Assembly (NCBI RefSeq): GCF_900110655.1
Contig: NZ_FOEQ01000001.1
Span: forward strand, 781,152-845,151
DNA length: 64,000 bases
Reading direction: 5' to 3'
Source of the DNA: Pseudomonas soli
GTDB lineage: Bacteria; Pseudomonadota; Gammaproteobacteria; Pseudomonadales; Pseudomonadaceae
The notes beneath the pieces were generated by a model. It ran no database searches. It worked only from the letters and a program-made list of their open reading frames with translations, and was not told where the DNA came from. Positions within the stretch are counted from its first letter, which is position 1. Each line of letters starts with the position of its first letter. This document shows positions 56,455 through 64,000 of this stretch, piece after piece. The translations under genes and the position numbers were made by a program.

Positions 56455-58058
56455 GCGCCAAAGACCCGGATGTGCAGTTTGCGATAACGGTCGTAGCGGC
56501 TGTCGCTGGCGGGAATGCCGGCCACGCTGGTAAGACAGTCGCGGCACTCCTGCATCAACGCCGGCGGTGGCGTCTCGCCGCCGATGCGCAGCAGGGCCTG
56601 GGCGGTGTTCAGGGCGATACTGATGTTCTTCGGCTGCAGCGAAAGCGCCTTGCGGAACATGCCCAGCGCCTCGTTGAGCTGGCCACCCTGGTAGCTGCGC
56701 ACGCCCTGACGGTTGAGGTCCACGGCTTCGGTCACCGCTCCCAGCACCAGCGGGTCGTCGGTGAGTTTGGCGACGCTCTGCATGACCTTGGGGTCGTCCC
56801 CGTAGGTTTCCACGCAGCCCTTGAGGATAGAGGTGCCCGCCGCGTCCTGACCAAGTTGCTGCAATTGCTTGGCCACCGTCAGCGCCGCCTCGACGGAGAA
56901 AAACTGATCCATTTTTTCCAGGCGCAGCATGGCCTGCTCGGTGAGCTTGGCGGCGGTATCCGGGTCTCCGGCCTGCTGCAGGCTGGCAGCCTTCATCAGG
57001 CGGGCGCGCACCTGCAGGCCCTGGTCCTCGACGTTCTCCTTGGCCACCTCGCTGAGCACGGTGTTGATTTCCACCCGGGTGCGCGCATCGAGACCGTTGC
57101 CGGTGTTCTTGCTCATCAGCGCCTGGACCAGGCCGAGATTGCTTTCGGCGTCTTTGTAGCGCGAGCTCTGTCCCTGGTTGACCGCATGGCGATAGGCCTT
57201 GGACGCGCTTTCGAAGTCGGCGTTATCCAGCGCCAGCTTGCCCAGCGCGGCCTGGCGGCGCACGGCGAGTGGCGACAGGCGCACGGCCTCCTCGAGCATG
57301 TGCTGGGCGCGCTTGGTTTCGCCCTGGGCCACCAGCACATCAGCCATGCCATCGTACAGGTTGGGCATGATCGGGAAGGCCTTGAGGGCTTGCTCGTAGA
57401 CGCCCTGGGCCTGGGCGTTCTGGCCACGCTTGTGCAACAGGCTGCCGAGCGCCGCGTAGGCCCAGGGTTGCGGGCGGCTGGCCAGGATATTCTTGAGGAA
57501 CTTCTCCAGCTCATCAAAGCGATTGAGGTCGCGCAGGGCGTCGGCGCGATAGCGCAGGCACAACGGGGCGAACCGCGGGTCTTTCTTGCACAGCTCGGCG
57601 CAGGCGGCGAGTACCTCGGCCGGGCGGCTGCGATCCAGGGCCTGGAGAATGGGCTTTAGCAAGGTCTTGCGCTGGGTCAGTTTCTCCAGACGCTGGGCCA
57701 GGCCCACACGGTTGAAGGGCTTGGTCAGGTAGGCGTCGGGTTCGTGCTCGATGGCGCTGAGCACGATGGCCTGGCTGCTCTCGGCCGTGACCATGATGAA
57801 CACGCACTCATGGCTGATGAGCTTGTCGAGAATCAGGTCCTCGAGCACCTGCTGGCCATTCTTCTTGCCATCGCCCAGGTGGAAATCCTGGAGGATGAAG
57901 TCGTAGCGTTTCTGCCCGCACATGCGCAGCGCCTGTTCGCCACTGTCGGCGGTGTCCACGTCACGTACGCCCAGCTCGCGAAGCATCGAGCGGGTCGAGG
58001 TGCGGAAGTCGGTAAAGTCGTCGACGATCAGAAAGCTTTTTTGCCCATACTGCAGCAT
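56451..58058 (-). CDS. Response regulator with tetratricopeptide repeats
   Basis: A 535-residue protein: receiver domain (residues 1-125) with the acidic pair VDDF, phospho-acceptor Asp58 in FILQDFHLGDG, VTAES, and Lys113 in YLTKPF, followed by a long helical region of TPR-like repeats (LGSLLHKRGQNAQAQGVYEQALKAFP and similar), without DNA-binding or enzyme domain. Output therefore is by protein contact. ATG 58058 is chosen; GTG 58064 is an alternative. It is first in a two-gene unit with the kinase. Confidence 0.88.
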   Translation of the reverse strand: MLQYGQKSFLIVDDFTDFRTSTRSMLRELGVRDVDTADSGEQALRMCGQKRYDFILQDFHLGDGKKNGQQVLEDLILDKLISHECVFIMVTAESSQAIVLSAIEHEPDAYLTKPFNRVGLAQRLEKLTQRKTLLKPILQALDRSRPAEVLAACAELCKKDPRFAPLCLRYRADALRDLNRFDELEKFLKNILASRPQPWAYAALGSLLHKRGQNAQAQGVYEQALKAFPIMPNLYDGMADVLVAQGETKRAQHMLEEAVRLSPLAVRRQAALGKLALDNADFESASKAYRHAVNQGQSSRYKDAESNLGLVQALMSKNTGNGLDARTRVEINTVLSEVAKENVEDQGLQVRARLMKAASLQQAGDPDTAAKLTEQAMLRLEKMDQFFSVEAALTVAKQLQQLGQDAAGTSILKGCVETYGDDPKVMQSVAKLTDDPLVLGAVTEAVDLNRQGVRSYQGGQLNEALGMFRKALSLQPKNISIALNTAQALLRIGGETPPPALMQECRDCLTSVAGIPASDSRYDRYRKLHIRVFGA

Positions 58059-58210
58059 CAACACGACCTGTATTGGAAGAAGTGGGGAAGTGGCGCACGG
58101 CGATGCGTATCGCCGAAAAGTGTATCGGCAGCGGATCGGGAAAGATGAGCCCGGAACGGCGATAGCCTTGTGCCGCTATGTTAACGGCCGCCCATGCCGC
58201 AGATCACTAG

Positions 58211-58368
58211 TGTCCTGTCTCAAAAATACGTTCTCTTTTGGCGAGTGGCTTGGGTGTTCGGCCAAGGCGCCGCGACGAGTCATAGCAGTGCTCTGGCGAG
58301 GAGTGGCAACGCGGGCCGGGCGCCCAAGACGCCGCCAAAAGTGAACAGCTTATTTCCGAGACAGGACA
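58211..58368. mobile_element. MITE-like element 2, 158 bp, CTAG target duplication
   Basis: Begins TGTCCTGTCTC and ends GAGACAGGACA, perfect 11-base inverted ends, with pairing extending imperfectly for about 40 bases (TTCTCTTTTGGCG against CGCCAAAAGTGAA). Flanked by CTAG at 58207-58210 and 58369-58372. It has no ORF of its own. Its right CTAG supplies the TAG stop codon of the LuxR-type gene that ends there. It differs in sequence from MITE 1. Confidence 0.8.
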
Positions 58369-61086
58369 CTAGACGAGCAACCCGAGGGACTTGGCCCTGG
58401 CCACCGCCTGGGTACGCCGTTCCACACCCAGCTTGCTGTTGATATGACTGGCGTGGGTCTTGACCGTATGCAGGGAAATGAACAGCCGCTCACTGATCTG
58501 CTGGTTCGAACAACCTTGGGCGATAAGCTCCAGCACGGCGAACTCACGGCTGCTCAGGGCCTCGGTGGTGCAGGTGCTGGCGACGAGGGCTTGCGGCAGG
58601 TGCGTCAGCAGATCGCGCTGCACGGGGCAGGCGGCACGGCCGGCCAACTGCTCGCGCAGCCATTGCGGCTGCTCCTCGATCAAGCGCTGGAATGCCTGCA
58701 AGGCACCGCCCTGCGCGGCCTCCAGTGCCTGCGCAAGCAGCTTGGCCGCCTCGGGCTCACGCCCCTGGGCCAAGAGCAACGCGATCAACTGGCACTGCGC
58801 GCTGACCATCAGCGTCATGCCAGCGCTGGCCTGCCCGCGCTCGATCAGCCTGTGCAGCCTCGCTTCGGCATCGTCGACACGGGCCAGCACCCGCTCCAGC
58901 AACGCTTGCTGCAACTCGATATGCAGCGGCAACAAGGGGTGGAACTCCGGCGCGGCGGCAGGCTGCTCGCCACCGTAGGTCTGCCCCAGGCGCAACAGCC
59001 ACGACTCCGCCAGGTCCGTACGTCCCTGGGCCAACCAGAGCTCGCACTTCACCAGGGTAATCATGGCCAGGTAGAAGATCGGCGGCACATCCCAGATATG
59101 CATCAGCCGCTCGGCCTCGGCCAGCTCGGAGAATGCCTCGGCGAACCGCCCTTCGCGCCCATCGAGCGACGCGATCACGCAATGCCCGATCAGGACACTG
59201 ATATCGCGACAGCTCCGCGCCTCGCTGAGCCCGGCGCGCAAACGCGCACGGCCCGGGGCACAGTGCAGGCGGGTGGCCAACAGGTAGCCTTCGTACAAAG
59301 TGAGGCGGGCGCGCACCGCATACAGGCGTTGGCCCGACAGGCCTTGCAACCTTTGCAGCCCCTGGCGCACTTCATCCAGTGCCCGCAGTATCTCGCCTCG
59401 AGCGTGCAGCACCCGCGCCCGGTCGTAATGGGCCAATGCCTCGAACAGCGGATTGCCGACCCGTTGCGCCAGCTCGAGCGCCTCTCGGTTCCAGCCCCGC
59501 GCCCGCCAGAAATCGCCATCGGCGATGGCCAGGTTCGACAAGGTCGACAGACACACCAGGCGCTGCCCATAACGTTTGCTCGGCAAGCTCTGCAGCGCCT
59601 CGCCACAATAGGCGAGGGTTCGCTCGCGATCACCACGGCCGCGGGCGATGACCCCACTCAAGGCCAGCCACTGGGCGAGCATCGATTTTTGCGCCGTGGC
59701 CGAAGGCGCGGGCAGGAACCGGCTCAGGTAGGCCGCCAGCTCCTCGGCGGCGTCCAGCTGGCAGGCAAGCCCCAAGGCCCAGCTGTACAGGACAATCAAC
59801 CTGGGCGTGCTGATCAGCAGGCTGTCGGGCAGATCCATTTTCCAGCGCAGCAGCATGCCGACATTCTGCTCGGCGAGCAGTTGCTCCTCCGACAGGCTTT
59901 GTACCAGGTCCGCCGCAACATCCAGATGGCCGGCCCGCAGGGCCTGCTCCACCGCCTCATCCAACAGGCCCTGCCCCTCGAACCAGCGGCAGGCACGCAA
60001 GTGCAACCCCGCCTGGGGGCCACTGGCCTGCCGGCTGCGCAACAGGTCGGAAAACAGATGGTGATAGCGGAACCACAGCCCATGCTCATCCAGCGGCACC
60101 AGGAACACCTGGTGGGCCTGCAGGTAGCGCAGGATCTCGGCACTGTCGTGCCGCTCGCGCAGGGCATCGCACAGTTCGGCGCAGAAACGTTCCTGGCAGG
60201 CGGTGTCGTAGAGAAACGCCTGCACGGGCGCCGGCAGGATTTCGATCACCTCCTCGAGCAGGTAGTCACGAATCAGTCCCTCGCCGCCATGCAGTGCCTG
60301 GGGCAAGGCTTTGTCATCGCCGGATTCGCTGGCCGCCAGCTGCCAGAAACGCAGCCCGGCCACCCAGCCGTCGCTGCGCTGGATCAGATTATCCAAGGCC
60401 TGGCCGCGCAGACCGGTAGGCTGACGACCAATCACCGCCAACGCTTCATCGGCAGTCAGGCGCAAGTCCTGCTCGTTGAGCTCGACCAGCTGGCGCGACA
60501 GGCGCAGGCGTGCCAAATGCCAGTCGGGCCGCTGACGGCTGGTGACCAGCAGGACCAGCCCGGCAGGCAGGTGATTGAGGAAGAACTGCAGGCATCGATC
60601 GAGCACCGGGCCCTGGGCCAGATGGTAGTCATCCAGGACCAGCAGCAGGGGGGTGTCCGGCTGCAGATAGAGCGCGAGCTCATCAAGCAGGCCATCGAGC
60701 CATTCCTCGAAGGCGAAGGGCTGATGACGCTGGCGCATTTTCAAAAGGCCCATGGCCTGCCCGCCGAGCGCCGGGCAGAACTGCTGCAGCCCTTCGAGCA
60801 GGCGCTCGAGAAAACGGCCCGGGTCGGCATCGCGCTGGCTCAACCCTAGCCAGAGGCTGCGCCAATGGCCGGGCAACTCCTGGCAGAATTCGATGGCGAG
60901 CGAGCTCTTGCCGAACCCGGCCGGTGCGTTCACCAACAGCAGACGCCCGCCCAGCCCGCCTTGCAAGCGCTGGCACAAGCGCGCTCGGAGGACGTGAGCC
61001 TCCGGCAGGGGTGGACGGAAGAAACGCCCGTCCAGCAGGCCCAGGGCCTGGCTGGCGACTCCATGCGTACGGGACAAATCTGTCAT
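58369..61086 (-). CDS. MalT-like LuxR-family ATP-dependent regulator
   Basis: A 905-residue LuxR-type regulator of the large LAL/MalT class: Walker A in NAPAGFGKSS (Lys60), Walker B in LLLVLDDYHL, a TPR-like helical middle, and a C-terminal LuxR helix-turn-helix (LSSREFAVLELIAQGCSNQQISERLFISLHTVKTHASHINSKLGV). The start at 61086 is MTDLSRTHGVASQ; the upstream 20 codons are not family-like. It sits upstream of, and probably activates, the DUF1329/DUF1302 genes; I recall the same trio in P. putida KT2440, linked to ester/fatty-compound use. Confidence 0.92.
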   Translation of the reverse strand: MTDLSRTHGVASQALGLLDGRFFRPPLPEAHVLRARLCQRLQGGLGGRLLLVNAPAGFGKSSLAIEFCQELPGHWRSLWLGLSQRDADPGRFLERLLEGLQQFCPALGGQAMGLLKMRQRHQPFAFEEWLDGLLDELALYLQPDTPLLLVLDDYHLAQGPVLDRCLQFFLNHLPAGLVLLVTSRQRPDWHLARLRLSRQLVELNEQDLRLTADEALAVIGRQPTGLRGQALDNLIQRSDGWVAGLRFWQLAASESGDDKALPQALHGGEGLIRDYLLEEVIEILPAPVQAFLYDTACQERFCAELCDALRERHDSAEILRYLQAHQVFLVPLDEHGLWFRYHHLFSDLLRSRQASGPQAGLHLRACRWFEGQGLLDEAVEQALRAGHLDVAADLVQSLSEEQLLAEQNVGMLLRWKMDLPDSLLISTPRLIVLYSWALGLACQLDAAEELAAYLSRFLPAPSATAQKSMLAQWLALSGVIARGRGDRERTLAYCGEALQSLPSKRYGQRLVCLSTLSNLAIADGDFWRARGWNREALELAQRVGNPLFEALAHYDRARVLHARGEILRALDEVRQGLQRLQGLSGQRLYAVRARLTLYEGYLLATRLHCAPGRARLRAGLSEARSCRDISVLIGHCVIASLDGREGRFAEAFSELAEAERLMHIWDVPPIFYLAMITLVKCELWLAQGRTDLAESWLLRLGQTYGGEQPAAAPEFHPLLPLHIELQQALLERVLARVDDAEARLHRLIERGQASAGMTLMVSAQCQLIALLLAQGREPEAAKLLAQALEAAQGGALQAFQRLIEEQPQWLREQLAGRAACPVQRDLLTHLPQALVASTCTTEALSSREFAVLELIAQGCSNQQISERLFISLHTVKTHASHINSKLGVERRTQAVARAKSLGLLV

Positions 61087-61239
61087 GGCCGGCTCGTTCT
61101 GATTGGAGTAATGCGGCAGTACGGATGGTTGCGAGACTAGCGGCAAACGCGGCGCATTTGAAGATGATGGAAACGCATCGAGCGAAAAAGACTACAACAA
61201 AAAGAAACAATGCTGATCGGCGGACACCTCTGGAACAGA

Positions 61240-61263
61240 AACGCCCCGGCAAGCCGGGGCGTT
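61240..61263 (-). terminator. Terminator of the DUF1302-DUF1329 operon
   Basis: AACGCCCCGGC / GCCGGGGCGTT with a two-base loop, followed on the minus strand by TTCTGTT; it ends the DUF1329 transcript before the LuxR gene. Confidence 0.7.
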
Positions 61264-61296
61264 CTGGGAGATCAAACGGAGTTTGCGTTTAACGGT

Positions 61297-62661
61297 TCAA
61301 CGGACACCTGACTGACGCAGTGCTGCCGGCTGGAACTCAGCCTTGCTGGCGCTGAAGCCGAAGTTGTAGGCACTTTTCTCTTCGTTCTTCATGCCCAGCG
61401 CCAGGTAGCGACCCGACTGCAGGTCGTAGATGGCTTCCAGGGTGTACCACGGCACCTGCACGTTGTAGTACGGCTGGGCGTGAGCCTCGGAAACACGCCA
61501 CAACTGGTTGCGACCGTCATACTGGTCGATCACCGCGGCCTGCCAGGTGTCCTCGTCGATATAGAAGTCACGCTTGGCATAGATATGACGCTGGCCCGGC
61601 TTGAGCGTGGCGACCACGTGCCAGACGCGACGCAGCTCGTAACGCGACAGGTCCTGGTTGATATGCCCGGCCTTGATGATGTCGCTGTACTTGAGTTTCG
61701 GATCGTCCAGCTTGTAGGCGTTGGAGGCGATGTACATCTCCTTCTTGCCTTCGAGCTTCCAGTCGTAACGGTCTGGCGCGCCGTTGTACATGTCCAGGTT
61801 GTCGGAGGTGCGCAGGCCGTCGGCGGCGGTACCCGGGCCGTCGTACGACACTTGCGGCGCCTGGCGCACACGGCGCTGGCCGGCGTTGTAGATCCAGGCC
61901 TTGCGCGGTTCCTTGACCTGGTCGAGGGTTTCGTGGACCAGCAGCACGGTCCCGGCCAGACGGGCCGGAGCGGTCACTTCCTGCTTGAAGTAGAACAGGA
62001 TGTTGCCGGGGTTGGCCGGATCGTAGTCCTTCATCTTGTCACGGAAGACGAACTGGTCCTGGAAGTACACCAGGCTGTAGGAGCCGTTCTGCTGCGGGGT
62101 GGCCTGGGTGACCAGACGGGTCACGCTGCCGCCACGGTAGCGGGTGATGTGGTTCCAGATCACCTCCACGCCATCCTTGGGAATCGGGAACGGTACGGCT
62201 GTCTTGAAGTTCTCCAGGCCGTTGCCACCTCCGACCAGGGTGGTCTTGGTGGCGTTTTCCTTGATGGCGGCGAAGACATCGTCCGGCACCGTGGAGCCGC
62301 GGTGGGTCTTGTACACCGGAATCTTGTAGGTATCCGGGTAACGCTTGAACATCGCCACCTGGCCAGGCGAAAGCTTGTCCTTGTACTGCTCGACGTTCTG
62401 CGCGGTGATGGTGAACAGCGGTTTTTCGCTGGCATAAGGGTCGGAGAGGAAGCCCTTGGCGTCGGCACTGCCGGCGCTCTTGGACAGCGGCTCCCACGGG
62501 CCGATGGAACCATCGGCGTTACCGGCCTTCTCGGCGCCCATCGGGGTGAGCGACGCGCCCAGCTTGGCGGCCTCGTCAGCGGAAACCGCAGCCATGACGC
62601 TGGTTGCCAGCAGGGACATGCCCAGTACACCGGCTTGCAGCAGACGTGTGGTCATTTTCAT
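61297..62661 (-). CDS. DUF1329 family outer-membrane/periplasmic protein
   Basis: A 454-residue exported protein. The signal peptide MKMTTRLLQAGVLGMSLLATSVMA is followed by AVSADEAAKLGASLTPMGAEKAGNADGSI, the common DUF1329 start. The body is beta-rich (YDWKLEGKKEMYIASNAYKLDDPKLKYSDII, PWYTLEAIYDLQSGRYLALGMKNEE), related in fold to LolA/LppX-like lipid carriers, so a lipid or ester substrate is likely. It is 25 bp downstream of the DUF1302 gene. Confidence 0.92.
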   Translation of the reverse strand: MKMTTRLLQAGVLGMSLLATSVMAAVSADEAAKLGASLTPMGAEKAGNADGSIGPWEPLSKSAGSADAKGFLSDPYASEKPLFTITAQNVEQYKDKLSPGQVAMFKRYPDTYKIPVYKTHRGSTVPDDVFAAIKENATKTTLVGGGNGLENFKTAVPFPIPKDGVEVIWNHITRYRGGSVTRLVTQATPQQNGSYSLVYFQDQFVFRDKMKDYDPANPGNILFYFKQEVTAPARLAGTVLLVHETLDQVKEPRKAWIYNAGQRRVRQAPQVSYDGPGTAADGLRTSDNLDMYNGAPDRYDWKLEGKKEMYIASNAYKLDDPKLKYSDIIKAGHINQDLSRYELRRVWHVVATLKPGQRHIYAKRDFYIDEDTWQAAVIDQYDGRNQLWRVSEAHAQPYYNVQVPWYTLEAIYDLQSGRYLALGMKNEEKSAYNFGFSASKAEFQPAALRQSGVR

Positions 62662-62686
62662 TCTTTGTCGTCCTGGATCAATGTTC

Positions 62687-64000
62687 TTAGAAGTTCACGC
62701 CGAAGCTGAGCGCGACGAAGTCGCGGTCATCCACGGTGGTGTACTTGCCATCGAAGAAGTTGGTGTACGACAGGCTCGCCGTGTAGGTGTTCTGGTACTC
62801 GGCGTCCAGGCCCAGGCTGACGGCCTTGCGCCCTTCCTCGAAGTTGCCGCCAGGGCCAGGCGAGTAACCCGAGACGTCATGGGACCAGGCCACGCTGGGC
62901 TTGAGGTTGACCCCAGCGAAGACGTCGTTGTAGTCCCAGATGGCGCGTGCGCGGTAACCCCAGGAGGTGCTGGTGGTGAAACCATCTCCCTCGCAATTGC
63001 GGGTCAGGTTGGCGGTAGAGCTGCCCAGGCCTGAACCACCGATGGTGCTGGTATTGAGCAGGCGGCAGGCATTGCCTGGCAGATCACCTGGACCATAGAC
63101 CGGGTCGCGGCCATAGCGGGCCTTGTCACGGCTCTCCAGACCACCCACATGGGTGACGCCGACTTCACCGACAAGTGTCATGCGGCTGGCACCCATGACC
63201 TGATCGAAGAAGTGAGTGAAAGTGGTCTGGAACTGGGTGATCTCCTTGCGTTTGTAACCGTGAAGGTCTTCCCCCGGCTGGCCGTTGAGTACCGAAGCAT
63301 TGCCGAACAACGGACCGCCCAGCGGTTTGACACCGGCAAACAGGATGTCCGTACTGTTCAATTGCACAGGCGCGTTAGGACGGTAGCTGATCTCGCCGCT
63401 CCAGGCGGTACCGGTGGGCAGGGTGGTGGAGAAGCTGAGGCCGTAGAGACGAATGTCCTCGGGGTATTCGACGAAGTACTGCGAGTTGCCGGCCACGACC
63501 AGGGGCGCAAGCCCCGCCAATGGGCCGGTCGCCAGCGCACGGGCGCGGGCGAAGGCAGCAGGCGAGGCGCCGGTGGCGCTGAAGATCGGTGCCCGGCTGT
63601 GGTAGTTCATGAAGTAGGCGCCGAACTCGGTGTCCAGCGGCTCGTACATGTAGCGGAACGCCAGGCCCCACTGACCACTGTCACGGGCATCCCGGTCAGC
63701 ACCGCGGCGTACCAGCACGCCTTCCTCGTTGTAGTTGACATTATTGGCCGCGAGTACGCCCCGAGCTACCGCCGGCAAGGCATTGAGAGTACGGCTGCTG
63801 TTCAACACGCGCAGGTTGTCGGTGCAGCCGTCGGCAATGATGTCGGGCTGCGAGAAGAACGTGCCGCAGTTGTCGACGACCGTCTGGTCCCATTCGATCT
63901 GGTAGAACGCTTCGGCCGACAGGTTGTCGGTGAGGCTCTGGGAGATGTAGAACATGTTGACCGGGATCAAGCCTTCCTTGATCTCGGAACCCGGACGGCG
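62687..64000 (-). CDS. DUF1302 family outer-membrane protein, 5' end outside window
   Basis: The frame is open to the window edge, so only the C-terminal ~437 residues are visible. They are rich in beta-strands with the DUF1302 pattern (LGLDAEYQNTYTASLSYTNFFDGKYTTVDDRDFVALSFGVNF at the end, with terminal Phe for barrel insertion) and Cys/Asn-rich loops. DUF1302 proteins are barrel channels found together with DUF1329 and often an RND lipid exporter; the partner exporter is not in view. Confidence 0.9.
   Translation of the reverse strand, partial: RRPGSEIKEGLIPVNMFYISQSLTDNLSAEAFYQIEWDQTVVDNCGTFFSQPDIIADGCTDNLRVLNSSRTLNALPAVARGVLAANNVNYNEEGVLVRRGADRDARDSGQWGLAFRYMYEPLDTEFGAYFMNYHSRAPIFSATGASPAAFARARALATGPLAGLAPLVVAGNSQYFVEYPEDIRLYGLSFSTTLPTGTAWSGEISYRPNAPVQLNSTDILFAGVKPLGGPLFGNASVLNGQPGEDLHGYKRKEITQFQTTFTHFFDQVMGASRMTLVGEVGVTHVGGLESRDKARYGRDPVYGPGDLPGNACRLLNTSTIGGSGLGSSTANLTRNCEGDGFTTSTSWGYRARAIWDYNDVFAGVNLKPSVAWSHDVSGYSPGPGGNFEEGRKAVSLGLDAEYQNTYTASLSYTNFFDGKYTTVDDRDFVALSFGVNF

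Overview
The window reads as a chromosome segment of a Pseudomonas putida-group bacterium. It is GC-rich and gene-dense. It carries hallmark Pseudomonas loci (fruBKA with a Cra/FruR-type regulator, the hmgABC homogentisate operon with HmgR, ampDE/nadC, fabV, an OprD porin, DUF1302/DUF1329). It also has REP-type inverted repeats built on GGGAGCGGGCTTGCCC or GTAGGAGCGGCTT. No rRNA, tRNA, CRISPR array, prophage or complete insertion sequence was seen.

Layout. 1-2.9 kb: 3' part of a metal-sensor histidine kinase, a small exported protein and an OprD porin. 2.9-6.3 kb: two overlapping small orphan genes, a membrane diguanylate cyclase with its own promoter, a PA2169-type four-helix protein and a DUF3820 protein. 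6.3-13.9 kb: the fructose PTS operon fruBKA on the minus strand, divergent from fruR-tatD, with a FruR operator between. 14.0-15.3 kb: a two-gene cassette of a minimal nucleotidyltransferase plus an unrecognised helical partner, followed by a 150-bp MITE. 15.3-22.3 kb: a chemoreceptor, ampDE, a DUF1631 protein and nadC. 22.4-28.3 kb: trxB, cysZ, a soluble PAS-PAS chemoreceptor, a GT4 glycosyltransferase and an old-yellow-enzyme reductase. 28.5-32.3 kb: ribosome-associated HPF/RaiA-like protein, DUF3509, psiE, SOS-controlled yebG, a leucine dehydrogenase-type enzyme and a SirB1 protein.

32.3-38.2 kb: aromatic (tyrosine/homogentisate) catabolism, hmgA-hmgB-maiA plus an AAHS transporter. This is divergent from hmgR, with a perfect 17-bp palindrome as the likely HmgR operator, and is followed by a candidate small RNA. 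38.2-49.9 kb: an SDR enzyme, a MEST-like hydrolase with an Asp nucleophile, a LrgA/LrgB pair with a LysR regulator, a flavodoxin, a PilZ protein, a folM/DUF1244/hopJ run, a second hydrolase, a GNAT enzyme and fabV. 49-54.2 kb: agmatine/polyamine use: LysR regulator, aguA, aguB, a PotF-like binding protein and a second, Tat-exported agmatine-deiminase homologue. 54.2-58.1 kb: an OmpA-like lipoprotein, a glyoxalase-II-like hydrolase, and a cytoplasmic histidine kinase overlapping a receiver-TPR protein. 58.2-64 kb: a second, unrelated MITE, a MalT-like LuxR regulator, DUF1329, and a DUF1302 protein cut by the window edge.

Most of the window is ordinary core genome. The parts most worth a second look are the nucleotidyltransferase cassette at 14.1-15.1 kb, the two CTAG-flanked MITEs sitting at stop codons, the candidate sRNA after hmgR, the agmatine locus with one cytoplasmic and one exported deiminase, and the histidine kinase/TPR-response-regulator pair. 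Functions are assigned from remembered family motifs; no database search was run.
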